Under the pieces are notes generated by a model. The model saw nothing but the letters and a program-made list of their open reading frames with translations. It did no database searches and was not told the origin of the DNA. From assembly GCF_009727055.1 (NCBI RefSeq), contig NC_052359.1:60024936-60088935 (forward strand): a stretch of 64,000 bases of DNA, given 5' to 3'. Position numbers and translations under genes: made by a program. Source of the stretch: Benincasa hispida (lineage: Eukaryota > Streptophyta > Magnoliopsida > Cucurbitales > Cucurbitaceae). Positions 10,432-21,862 of the stretch are shown here, piece after piece. Position 1 is the stretch's first letter, and each line of letters begins with the position of its first letter.

Positions 10432-12648
10432 TGTTGTGAATTTGAGAAGCACGACGAGAAGAAGATATGGAGCAAATATGATATAGTAATAATATATAAT
10501 GAAATAAACAAATATTCAAATAATGATAATATAATATATATATATATATACACAAAATAAATAAATAACAAAAAGTAAATAAAATAACAAATAATGGATT
10601 TCTCGACTTTCTCCAATATTTTTGGATCGATCACCAATATATGTCTTTCAAAATCCACCAAATGTCTCTTGGATTTTATGTCCTAAAACTTGCAGTTTGT
10701 AAAATGATAAACATTTTATATAATCAATAAATTTATTATTGATTTCATAAATTGTAAGAAAGTCTAAATCCAATAAACTAAGACCCATGACTATTGTATG
10801 AGTACTTGAACTTTATGTGGAGACTGGATCAGGTTCGAGTAAATAGTCAAAATGATCTATAGTACATGAATAAAGATTGGGTACCTTATTCTGGTAACAC
10901 CATTGAATGCGGCCTACTCTGTAGTTGTTACAAATAGTTGTAAAGTGCTACATACGATGTGATTCTAATTTGTACATGTTATGACACAAGGAGTGGGGGC
11001 GTCCTATGCAATGAGTTTGCATAAGATTATGACCAAGAAATAAGTCACTCTTACTTTATAACATTATTTACTGTTTAAGACTAAATATTTCACATAGATG
11101 ACCTAGGTAACTCGATCTTAATCCTGAGCTAACTATGAACTCTTGTTTATTCGGGATTGCCTTTAGATTTGCATAGGTGTGGGTTGGCTCAACAGCACCA
11201 GCTCAATAAGACTCTCATTTCAGGGATAAGACCGGATAAATAGCTGGAGACATAGGGTGCAAGACAGAGTTCACGTCTACTTGGTTTAGGGATAGAAGAA
11301 AGATTGTCTCTCAAGTACTGAATTCAGGTCTTGAACAAGGGGTCTCACTCTCTCACTGGGCTGAGAGAGTTTGTTTTAGTGATTAGATCACTAACCAGTT
11401 ATTCATCAGAGGATCGGTAGGGACTTAAGGAATAAGACGTAATCTCAGGGATAAAACAGATATTTGACTCAATCGTTATTACGAACAACCTGTGAATGGT
11501 CGACTTGCTGATTATGGTTAAATTATGTGGACATAATATATCTAGTGAGGGGAGTGCAACTATGGGCTTTAGTTGAGTAACCCATTAGTTAACTAGTGGG
11601 GATTAATCTGGTCTAATGAGTTTAGCCAATTAATTTCGGATCGTTGGAGCCCATGATCTGTAGGTCTACGAGGTCTTCTTACTAGCTCTAGAATAGCGTG
11701 ATAAGTTAATTTGAAACGTTCAAATTAGAATTAAGGGAATTAGTAATTATATGAGATATAATTACGTGTTTAATTTGAGTATTAAACGGAATAAGAGAAT
11801 TTATATATTTAAATATGATTTAAATATATAAAGATGGATATATGTAAAAATTAATCCAATATTTGATATTAAATTAATTAAGTTTTATTTAATAATTAAT
11901 TAATTTTTTCAGTTTTAAAATCAAAATAGATTTTATAAAATCATTTTTGATTTTATGATAAAATTGGAAATTTAGAAAAGCAAAACACAAAATGGTAAAT
12001 TTGGGTTTTCCATTATCCATCACCTAAGTAGCTCACACAAATAGCATCTTCTTTGCCTTGTTTTCTCCAAGCATGAGCTGCAACTCATGCAACTCTCTCC
12101 TTTGCATGTTGATCTACAGTATAATGAAGAGATTGGAGTGAAAATCGGGGATGCAATCTATAGAGAATTTGAGAAAATTTGTGTTAAAGAAAAGGTTATT
12201 CACCAAGATTGTTGTTGTGAGCATTTCTCCTTCATCACTTGATTCAAGCTTGTTTTGAGTCCCAAAACTCAATCTATGGTACCAAGAGAATAGTGGGGAA
12301 GATCTTGAGGTTGGTATGCAACAAGATTCAGAGAAGATAGCAGCTAGTGAAGGAGCCTTGAAGAAGTTCTACAAGAGGTATGTCTTGAAACTCACTTGTT
12401 TTCTGCAAGAGCATGTTGTATATTTTGCTAAAATTAGTGAATTTGAGTGCTTAAATGATCCTTGTGCTTCCGTTGTTGCTGATACAATCCTACAATGTCA
12501 CTATTTATAGGCAATTTAGCAAGTAGGGGATGAATTGCATGGACACTAATAGTATGTAATTTGAGACACATGGACTTACACATGGAGTAATAGATAAGTG
12601 ACACATGGGACACAACTAATGGGCATCTACATTACACCTAATTTAACA
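10432..12648 (-). repeat. Copia-A 3' LTR, split by a solo LTR
   Basis: Pieces 10,432-10,676 and 12,495-12,648 together match the 385-bp LTR at 23,895-24,279. The outer part has TGTTGTGAATTTGA, CACGACGAGAA and the AT-rich tract. The inner part has CACTATTTATAGGCAATTT and CATTACACCTAATTTAACA. The interruption begins and ends at ATGTC. An AAGGGGGAG polypurine tract lies just inside, as expected for a 3' LTR on this strand. Confidence 0.8.
10677..12494 (+). mobile_element. Solo LTR nested in the Copia-A LTR
   Basis: This 1818-bp insert is flanked by the 5-bp direct repeat ATGTC (10,672-10,676 and 12,495-12,499). Its ends are TCTTGGATTTTATG and AATCCTACA, which is the usual TG...CA pattern with the first G mutated. 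It shares the layout and many blocks with the LTRs at 18,039-19,999 and 20,002-21,862, for example GGTCTACGAGGTC and the AATTTGAA...TTCAAATTA motif near 11,710. No internal region, primer site or gag is present, so recombination between two LTRs has removed the rest. A 64-codon open frame at 12,316-12,510 lies at its 3' end and is probably chance. Confidence 0.8.
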
Positions 12649-12799
12649 TATCTATTATACTCCCCCTTAGATGCTCACTATATACGAGATATGCCTTGTT
12701 AAAACCTACTAGAAAAAAACACACTAGGAAAACAATCTTAGTGAAGGAAAAATAGTACATATTTCATATAAATAGTACATATTTCATATAATCTGATAC

Positions 12800-13412
12800 T
12801 CTTAAAAAGTATATTCACTCCCCCTCATGAAAACATCATTTGAGATCTCTGAGTCGCAACATTCTAATGTTGTGTACCAGTTTTTCAAAGGTTGCGATAG
12901 GTAATGTCTTTGTAAATAAGTCTGCCAGGTTATTTTTCGAACAAATTTATTGATAGTGATGTCGTCATTTTCTTCAAAATCATGAGTGTAGAAAAACTTC
13001 AATGAAATATGTTTTGTTCTATATCCTTTAATATATCCTCATTTGATTTTGGATATGCATGTTGTGTTGTCTTCCTATGATATCGTTGGAAGATTTTTAC
13101 TAGAAGAAAAACCACGTGTTCCACAAATGTGGTGAGTCATTGATCTTAGCCATACACATTCTCGACTAGCCTCATGAATAGCAAGAATTTAAGCATGATT
13201 TGAGGAAGTGGTTATTATGGTATGTTTCATTGATCGCCATGATATAGCAGTTCCTCCACATGTGAACAGATAATTTGTTTGAGATATAGCTTTGTATGGT
13301 TCAGATAAATATCTAGAATCTACAAACCAACTAGATCAAAATTTTATTTATTTGAATAAAATAAACTCATGTCGATCGTGCCTCAAAGATAATAGAGTAT
13401 ATGCTTAATTCC
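12800..13412 (-). pseudogene. Copia-A reverse transcriptase end and RNase H
   Basis: Translated in shifting minus frames, the order is GIKHILYYL-GTIDMSLFYSN, then DLVGFVDSRYLSEPYKA, YLFTCGGTAISWRSMK, a SSNHA-ILAIHEASRECVWL segment, and TKHISLKFFYTHDFEEN. These are the classic Ty1/Copia RNase H blocks. Several in-frame stops and at least one frameshift make it inactive. Upstream sequence is cut at about 13,410, where the gag of a different Copia element begins. Confidence 0.85.
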
Positions 13413-13960
13413 GTTCTAATGTCTTTTTAGATGATGAAGCAACATTTATTTCACCCTTCTTCTCCTTGCTTTTCAACAATGATTGAAAAGTCTGTAGCTC
13501 GTCGAGAAAAGTAGTAAGGTTGTAGTCAATTTTGTTCATAACAACATTGCTACAGAAATGAAGGAAACTATTTGGTAAATATTCCAAAAGAATGGAATCT
13601 GGCTAGCCTCATCGATGCTCGACCTGTTCATCTCAGATACGTTGAAGTGGATCATCATTTGAGAACGTGTTCCCTAACAGATGACCCCTCTTGCATCTGT
13701 GAGTTGAAGATGTAGTTGAGAGCGTCGTGCCTGAGCTGTGTGGACAGTTGTCCGAACATTCCCCGCAGGAACTCCATGATCTCATGTGCAGTGACCATGA
13801 GCTCATGCTTCTTGACCAAAACTTCGTTAAGGCTGGCCAAGATGTATGCTCGGGCCTTTTCGTTCGCCCTTGTCCATCGCTCGTATGCTTCCCGAACATT
13901 TCGAGGAGCAGTAGGAGCTGGAATTGGAAGACACTCCTCCATTAAGACGAATCGAAGATC
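13405..13960 (-). pseudogene. Copia-B gag polyprotein fragment
   Basis: The minus strand starts with Met at 13,942 (MEECLPIPAPTAPRNVREAY...). It continues through the gag (UBN2-type) region: YILASLNEVLVKKHELM, then EIMEFLRGMFGQLSTQLRHD, SVREHVLKMMIHFNVSEMN, and after a frame shift NSFLHFCSNVVMNKIDYNL and LDELQTFQSLLKSKEKKGE. This is the capsid-like domain of plant Copia elements. It is broken by a frameshift near 13,630 and truncated at its 3' side by the Copia-A reverse transcriptase. Confidence 0.8.
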
Positions 13961-15439
13961 ATCGATGATTAAAATCTTGTTTATTGAATTTTTTCAACTA
14001 GTGTAGTTTCGTCAATTTTTTTGTCAGCGGCATGTAAGCTTAGAGTCACAATAGCCATATTAAAGTTCCTAGAACGGAACAAATTTAATTACGTCTACTT
14101 ACATTAAACCACTTTTAGAAAACCAATCATGTTTTTGCAAAATAGTTTAGTGTACCCTAAGTCACATCTATTTTGTAATGATGCTTCAACGAGGCAGGAC
14201 AAAAGTTGTCGTAGGGTGATCAAGTGCCCTTCATTGAAATGAGACATTCTCAACCATTAGACAGAAACAACTCATTGTAATTTAATTTAATAGTCACCAT
14301 TGTTCAGACCATAAATTGTTAACATCCTTAACAATTATGTGTAAGTGTAATCCCTCGTTTTAGGTCCTAGTGTCTCGCCCTAATGAGCCAACCTTAGGGA
14401 AAAACTAATTAGGACAAGAGACTAAAGCAACCTTATCCATTTATGGAGATCAAATAAAGAGTTATGCAAAACTGCCATCCTTTAGAGGGACACCCACGAT
14501 GCCATGAGACGATGTATAAAACTTTATCCAATCTAATGAGAGAGATCGGGGGATATGTTGTCACACGTCCCGCTTCCACTTACTATGAACACTCTCTCTA
14601 TTCACCTTGGTATTGACCTACCCAAATATCATCCATAGGGGGACAACCATGGTACCTCGAGGCCGAGGATAGATCTCATGGTGTGAACTTTTAGGGAGAA
14701 ATGTGTAGAGGTTAAAGTAAAGTATAATATACTCCATTTTCCTCTCACTGAGTGTTCTACCTAGGGTTCATTAACTTAGAAAATCCGGCTACTGATTTTA
14801 TCTAAGTGATTTGTTTAATTTGCTAAAAAACAACACTTGTCTTTGATGATTAAATAACTTTGATTCAAGTCTTATCCAACTTTCTAACAGACTTTCATCA
14901 AACTTGCATGCATATAACAAAATTATCTAATTCACCTTTTCAGGTAGGTTTCCAGGTTGGGGTGCGACATTTCCATCGACTTAAGTACCCCAGCTTAACC
15001 ATAACTAGCCTTAGACAAAAGGTCCCTTAGAGATATATTTGTTACATTTTTAATCTTTTATGAGACATCAATTTGATCCTATTGAATCGATTTAAAAAAT
15101 TAAACTTAGATTTCTAATCTTATTAGAAATGTGATCTTAGGTCTATCTCAATCATACTTTAAAACACTTTTTAAAAATGAATAAAGGCTAAGGTTTGCAT
15201 GCAACTCTTTATTATTGATTTTAATTTTATTTTCATTTAATATAACACTTATAAGAAATGAAACGATTAAAACCAACCAACATTGCAAGCTAGACATACA
15301 TAAGTTATTTATAACAATTATAAATTAACCTAAGGTAGTGTCATGCTTCGTGTAATGTTCATTCATTACTAATATATAACTTTTATATTAACAAGTAATG
15401 AATTAAGCTATAACATACATTCCATACAAACATTCAACC

Positions 15440-15602
15440 TTATATTATAACATTTATAATATAAATGATGCATGGATATGTTATTATGTCTGCATTCATA
15501 TATTATAACTCTTATATTATATGATGCATGAGCATGCTTTATGTAATTTAAATACGCATACTATTATATTATAACATTTATAATATAAAATGATGCATGA
15601 AA
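15440..15602. repeat. Three copies of a TA-rich hairpin plus ATGATGCATG
   Basis: Each copy reads approximately TATATTATAACATTTATAATATA followed by ATGATGCATG, at about 15,440-15,475, 15,500-15,530 and 15,566-15,602 (spacing about 63 bp). The two TATTATAA/TTATAATA halves pair with each other. A weaker fourth copy may lie near 15,370. Confidence 0.7.
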
Positions 15603-15824
15603 TTAAATGCATAACCTAGGGTGGGTCTTAAAAACTATATGACATACATTATGATATATAAAATAAACATACATCACATGTACATTTAAATAAAGTTGAT
15701 GGACCAGGATAAATAATCTCAAAACTAGAAATTAAATAGCTAAATTATTACAAAAGTTGAGCCCACCAGTTTGAAACAAGTGAACCGGGTTTTGAACCAC
15801 TCCACCAAGAACTCTTGCAGCTTG

Positions 15825-15985
15825 ATCGTGTAGCAAATCTCATGATCGTTAAGCAATGAGCGTCGAGTATAGACGATAGTGAAAATGCGATCATGTAGCT
15901 TTTGACTATGCAATGAGCATGAAAGTCTACACGATCGTGCAACGTACATCGAGTAGTGCATACCATGCAATCGTGTAGCTAAAGA
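15825..15985. repeat. ACGATCG-rich palindromic repeat block, part 1
   Basis: Repeated short motifs of the type GATCGTGTAGC, CTACACGATCGTGC and CAATCGTGTAGC recur about every 25-30 bp. The block is interrupted exactly at 15,986 by a solo LTR and continues at 17,375. Confidence 0.75.
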
Positions 15986-17374
15986 TGTTGGATCGATATG
16001 GCAACCCTGGAGGGTGAATAGGGTTTAATTAAACTTTTTTTTTCTAAATTAACCCAATTAAACTAATTAATACACTTTTTATAAATAATAAGAAAAATTC
16101 ATTTTATGCAACAAATAAGATGACAAAAATGTGATAATTTAATTCTATCAAATTTTAGCAAATAAATAAGAAAAAACTAAAACATGCAATAAATTGCTTA
16201 AATTAATTGCAAAAATAAAAAGAAAAGAGTTAAAGAAGAAGACACCGTAATTTTTATAGTGGTTCGGTCAAACTCGACCTACTCCACTCCCCAAGCGCCT
16301 CTTGGGAATTTGAATAAAAATTTTCCGACTCTTTCCACGGATTAGAGCCCAACCGTTACACTACTGCTCCTTTTACGGGTTCAAGAGCAAACCCGATCCT
16401 TTCCATGGTTTAGGATCAAACCATTACAAATGTTGGAATTTTTGAAGAACACAATACAATTCTCACTATAGTGGATTTACAAGTTTAAGCACTCAACAAG
16501 TTTATCCTCACAATACAATAATACTCTCTCAAGAATAAGATGAAAAGAAAAAATTTGGAAACTTAGAGAGAGCAACAATGGAACTTTTGAGTTTTGGAGG
16601 ATTAAGAAATGTAAAAATTGTTAGTTTAAAATTTGGAGAGGAAAATGGTTTATATAGAGATGAAAAAATTTTAGAACACACACTTAATTTGGACTATTGG
16701 ATTTTGGAAAAGAAAAATCAATAGTAGAGATTTTAAACTAAACTAGATACTAACAAAATATAATATTAACTTTCTTTACTTTTGAAATTCATTTTCTTTT
16801 TAAAACTAATCCAAAAAAAAAAAAAAAAAAAAAATACCATATGTCAAAAACTAGCCGTTAGAACAACAAACAAAATAATATTAAATTCATTTTCCTTTTA
16901 ATTCATTTTCTTTTTAAATTCATTATTTTTAAAGTCAATCCAAAAATAAAAAACATACAATGTGTAAAAACTAGCCATTAGACACAAACATAACATATAT
17001 TAAATTTATTTCCTTTTAAATTTCTTTTAAATTTCATTTTTTTTATTTTAAATCAATCCAAAAATCAAAAGTCCATAGTATGTTAATCTCTTTGATGATC
17101 CACTATTCAACCCAATATGTTGCCACATGTCTACATGCAAATGGTCTGGTTATGCCACGTCATCCACCACGGTATTTTCTCTATAGACTTGTTTCGGTCA
17201 TATCGTCTTCGTTTTAGCTCCGATTTGAGTGATTCAAGAGGTGTTGGAATCGTTGTTCCGGGCTCTACGCTATGGATATATTAAAACACTAAGATTTTCA
17301 GTAATTAAAAATTGAGTTTGTTAACATCAAAGGATTGATTAATTAATTTGAGATTAAGGGCCAAAAAGCCAACA
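15986..17374 (-). mobile_element. Solo LTR with perfect target duplication AAAGA
   Basis: In plus orientation it begins TGTTGGATCGATATGG and ends GCCAACA, so the minus strand reads TGTTGGC...ATCCAACA. It is flanked by AAAGA at 15,981-15,985 and 17,375-17,379. The length is 1389 bp. It includes a GGTTCGGTCAAACTCGACC block (16,262-16,280) of the kind found in plant LTRs, and AT-rich direct repeats near 16,850-17,050. There is no internal domain. Confidence 0.85.
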
Positions 17375-18038
17375 AAAGACTATGCGATAAGCATGATAGT
17401 CTACACGATCGTATAGCATGTGTCGAGTATCGTATACTATATGTGATCATGTAGCTACTGACATGCCATGAGACCAATAGTCTACACGATCTTTTAGTAC
17501 ACAAGTCTTACGTCAAGTATCATATACCGCTCGATTTTCTACCCATTGAGCTCTTATGCGATCATGCAGCCAACGCAACACGATCGTGTAGCAAACTCTG
17601 CACGATAGAGTAGCATTAGCTATGCCATCATTTAACAAATGCTACACGATTGTGTAGTAAACTCTACACGAATGCATAACAAAGTCTAAACGATCGTTTA
17701 GCTCTAGTTACCCGATGCGGCCATCGTTTCATCTTCTTCATCGAAATGCACTGTAACCTTTCTTCTGAAGCCTCACGAATGACTCAAAACTAAAACGAAT
17801 ACAGACTCGATTGCAAGTTTAATGCCCAAAAACGCAGGGACCCTTATAAATTGACTTTGTAATACAAAAAGAAAATCCATAAATAGAGACATTTATCCCG
17901 AAACATCCATCAACAACCATCCACATTCATTCAACATTTAAACGCAATGCATAAACTTAAAACCTACCACTACTGTAAACGATTTCAACACAAAAATAGA
18001 ACTTGAGATCAGAATTACAACTTGACTCTGAGACCAAT
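17375..18038. repeat. ACGATCG-rich block, part 2, and Copia-B leader next to the primer site
   Basis: Positions 17,375-17,710 repeat CTACACGATCG, ACGATCGTGTAGCAAACTC and CTAAACGATCGTTTAGC at irregular 25-35 bp spacing. Positions 17,720-18,038 are unique leader. Reading the minus strand, TTGGTCTCAGAG (about 18,027-18,038) sits against the LTR end. It resembles the initiator-Met tRNA primer site TGGTATCAGAGC with a few changes. Confidence 0.65.
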
Positions 18039-19999
18039 TGAAGGAACTCGTTTTAAAGAGATCCTTGAGTGAGAGCAGATCGTCCAAATTCCATTTTGTT
18101 TGAAAACACAAATTTACAATAAAACATACAAATTATGCATTTTAAGAAAAATTACAGCATGTTATTTAAAAGAAAAAAAAAAGTTCAAGAGATTATACCT
18201 TTGAATAACGTTTCTTCGCGTAAACCCTTCGAACTTAACAACCTTGAAGATTTTCTTCAAGAACTTCACAAACCAAAACGATACACAACCACCAGGAACC
18301 TTTGGTATACTTAGTCCAGGAGTTGTGGGCTCTGACTATTTTGGTAATGAGGGAGTTTGAGTTTGGAGGAGGAAGGAGATTGAGGAAGGTCACAAAACGA
18401 TTCATTTCTTACTATCATATAGCAAAAAATGCCTCAATCGTGTAGAGTTTTTCAACGTGAGTCTATTTCGTGTGTAAGAAAAGAAAAACAAATTTTCTTT
18501 TTGTTTCAATTACCACAAAAAACTAATTAACCACCCACTAAAGTGGCTGGAGAAAAAATAAATAAATAAATATCCAAAAAGATAAAATTAAGATAAATAA
18601 ATATGATAACCAACTTATCATATCTTATTTATATTAAACTATATGTTATATCAAATAACACATAATCTATAGTTTTAATATTGTATCACATACAGTATCA
18701 ACTATAGTTCATTTTCTCTATTTTATGGCATTTAATATAAATCTTATTTATATTAAATTTTAATAAATATTTGAATCTCATTCAAATATTTATTTCCTCC
18801 AAACAAACTATAATGTATCAAATACATTATAACAATTATATTATATGTAATTGAATTAATTTAATTATATCATTAAATTTCCTCTTATTAATTTGAACAA
18901 TTCAAATTAACCCAAAAACTGATCTCAACTGAATCATTTTGAGCTACCAAGGGGACCTTATGGACCTGTAGCTTGAAGCTTCAACGGTACGTGAATAATT
19001 AATTAAACTCTTTAATTACATTATCCACCATCCGTTAACTGTCAAGCACTTCACTAAAGACCGACAGTTGCACTCTTCGCACTACAGATGTATTTTTGTA
19101 TCCATTAATAACTAATCAACAGTACGATGACCCTTCACAAATTGCTCGTAAGTACAGTTAATCAAATTACCGTTTTGTCCCTGTAGTTACCTCTAACTCC
19201 TTAAGTACCACTGATTCCTATGAACAATAGACGATAGTCTCATTATGACTAAACCCTTATCAGGCCAGGAGAGAGTGTGGCGCCACATTGTTCAAAACCC
19301 GAAATCAGCCCTTAAGGGAGCAATTTATCTACTTACCCCTACTTTAAGTAAGGAGTAAATTTCATCTTGTGTAGTTGTGTTCCCAACTCCTCAATCAGAC
19401 GAATCATTAAAATGGTAGACTTTTTGAGTCGGCGATCTGGCCACTCTCACCCGTACAAATTAAAGGATCGCCCTCATAGGCAGGAGTTCACAACTCACTC
19501 AGGATTAAGGTCATGTTACCTATGGTTATCCTAGTGAAATGAAAGTCTCTATTATGAACAACATTATATAATGAGACTAAACATTTCGTTGTCCGATCTT
19601 ATACAAACTCCTTTGTATAGAATATCCCCGTTTGTATGTCTAATATATGAATGATTGGGATCAATCATTTATAGCACTTTACAACAATTGTAACACTTAT
19701 AAAGCGTGTCATACTCATAGTGTCACCAGGATATGGTACCCAGGCTTATCCATATATTACAGACTATTTAGGTTATCACTCAAACGTGATACACCTGTAT
19801 GTCTCCACGTACATATTTAAGTTATACTGATAATCTTATATATTAGTTTACTGGTTCGTGGTTAATGCAACTACAATATCACATGTGTTTATAGACAAAG
19901 TGAATAAAAATATCATATATTATCAATCACATAAAAGTTTGTTCATACATGATTTACAAACTATAGGACCCTACGAGATTTAGGGCATTAACCCCAACA
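18039..19999 (-). repeat. Copia-B 5' LTR
   Basis: The plus sequence runs from TGAAGGAACTCG to ACCCCAACA, so the minus-strand LTR is TGTTGGGGT...CCTTCA, 1961 bp. A tRNA-Met-like primer site follows directly at 18,027-18,038, marking it as a 5' LTR of a minus-strand element whose gag lies at 13,410-13,960. It also carries an ACGATTG/CAATCGTGTAGAG trace near 18,410-18,460. It lies head to head with the LTR copy at 20,002-21,862. Confidence 0.75.
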
Positions 20000-20001
20000 A
20001 T

Positions 20002-21862
20002 TGACCCACAAACCAATAAACTAACACCGAAGGTTATCTTTTGTAGCTTAAACATGTATGTAGAGACATACATGTAGATACATGTTTAAGCGATAATCTA
20101 AATGGTTCGTAGTAGATGGATAAGACTGGGTACATTATCCTAGTGACACTACAAATACAACCCGCTTTGTAGATATTACAATTGTTGTAAAGTACTACAG
20201 ATTATCTAATCATAATCATTCATGTAGAGATATGTGAGCGGATATCTATACAAATGAGTTTGTATAAGACCAGACCACGAAATGATTAGTCTCATTATAT
20301 AACATCGTTAATAATGGAGACTTGCATTTTACCAGGATTACCATAGGTGATATGACTTGAATCTTGAGTGAGTTGTGAACTCCTGCTTATGAAGGTGGTC
20401 ATTTGATTTGTATGAGTGAAAGTGGCCATATCGTCAACTCAATAAGCCTACCATTTTGGTGATTTGCCTGATTGGGGAGCTGAGAATACAACTACATAAG
20501 ATGAAATTCACTCGTTCTTTAATGTTAGGGTAGTAGATAAATTGTTCCCTTAAAGATTGATTCCAAGGCTTGAACAATGTGTCGTCACACCCTCTCTTGG
20601 TCCAATAGGGGTTTAATCATAGTTGGACTATGACTTATTCTTCGTTAGAGTGATCAATGGTACTTAAGGAGTTAGATGTAACTATAGAGGCAAAACGGTA
20701 ATTTTGGTACAGCTGTACTTATGAGCAATTTGTGAAGGGTCATCACACTGTTGGCTAGTTATATCCAATGGACACATAAATATATTTGTAGTGCGAATAG
20801 TGCAGTTGTCGGTCTTTAGTGAAGTAGCCGACAGTTAATGGATGTTGAATAATTTAATTTAAATAGTTAATTAATTATTCAAATACCATTAAAGTTTCAA
20901 TGTACAGGTCTATAAGGGCCACTCTGTAGCTTAATAGGGATTATTGAGAATTAATTTTCGATTAATTTGAATTATTAAAATTAATTGAGAGAATTAACTA
21001 TATGTGATATACTTAATTTAAATTAATTATACGTGATATAATTGATATAATGTATTTGATACATTATAATATAAAATTTATTTGAGAGGAATTAAATATT
21101 TGTATATGATTTAAATACTAATTATGTGGATAAAATTCATATGACTATATTTAATATGAATTGGATTTATATTAAATACCATGTATTATTGAGAGAATTA
21201 ATAACTATAGGTCATATTGTATTTGATAAAATCTATGAATTATAGGTTATGTGTTATGTATGATATAACATATAGTTATATACACATATAATAAGTTAGT
21301 TATTATATATATAATTATTATTTAAATAAAATTAATTTTAATTTTTTTTTTCAAAATTTAAGGGAGGGAAATAACTTCACTCCCCTAAATTCTCTCTCAG
21401 TTAATAATGTAGTTAGTGGGGTAGTTTTACAAGAGATTAATGTTCTTCACAGAGGATTTTTCACAGAGGTTGAATGTGTGATATGATTTGGATTGATCTG
21501 GAAAATCTCTCAAGAACTATGTTGTCTCTAAAATTCTCTCCCTCTCTCAAAAAGAAATAATAACCCACAACTCCTGAGGATTCTCTTCCCCTACAAAGAG
21601 TACAAAGGTCTCTCTTGTGGTGGTGTCCTATTCTTTAGTTATTGGTTCAAGAGTTCGTGATTGTCTGTGATCAACGTGGAGGGATTTTGTGAAGGTTTTA
21701 AATTCTTCAAGGGTAAGATTTTCATTTTTCCTAATTTCTTATGTTAAATGCATGCTATAATTTTTGTTTTGATGCATAATTTATGTACAGTAAATTTTGA
21801 TTTATGTGAAAATAAAATTTGGGACCGATCCCGCTTCCGCTACGAACTTTACGATTCCTCCA
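20002..21862 (+). repeat. Plus-strand LTR copy, 5' truncated, opposed to the Copia-B LTR
   Basis: Starting at ACCCACAAACCAATAAAC it follows the same order of blocks as the reverse complement of 18,039-19,825. Shared blocks include GAGACATACA, GGGTACATTATCC, ACAATTGTTGTAAAGT, GTCTCATTATATAAC, GTGAGTTGTGAACTCCTGC and the AATTTGAA/TTCAAATT area. It ends CGATTCCTCCA at 21,862. About 175 bp of the LTR 5' end are missing. Beyond 21,862 the Copia-A integrase resumes. Confidence 0.75.

Larger units (their letters stand above)
13961..15985 (-). other. Long untranslated leader of Copia-B, left part
   Basis: This lies between the gag start and the primer-binding site of the 18,039-19,999 LTR. It contains no credible gene. 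Visible parts are an unidentified block with moderate GC (14,340-14,960), a palindromic TA-rich repeat in three copies (15,440-15,600), and the first section of an ACGATCG-rich stretch (15,825-15,985). It resumes at 17,375 after the solo LTR. Confidence 0.45.

Noticed and set aside
12316..12510. 64-codon open frame at the end of the nested LTR
   Set aside because: It lies within a solo LTR and crosses its target duplication, with no recognisable protein.
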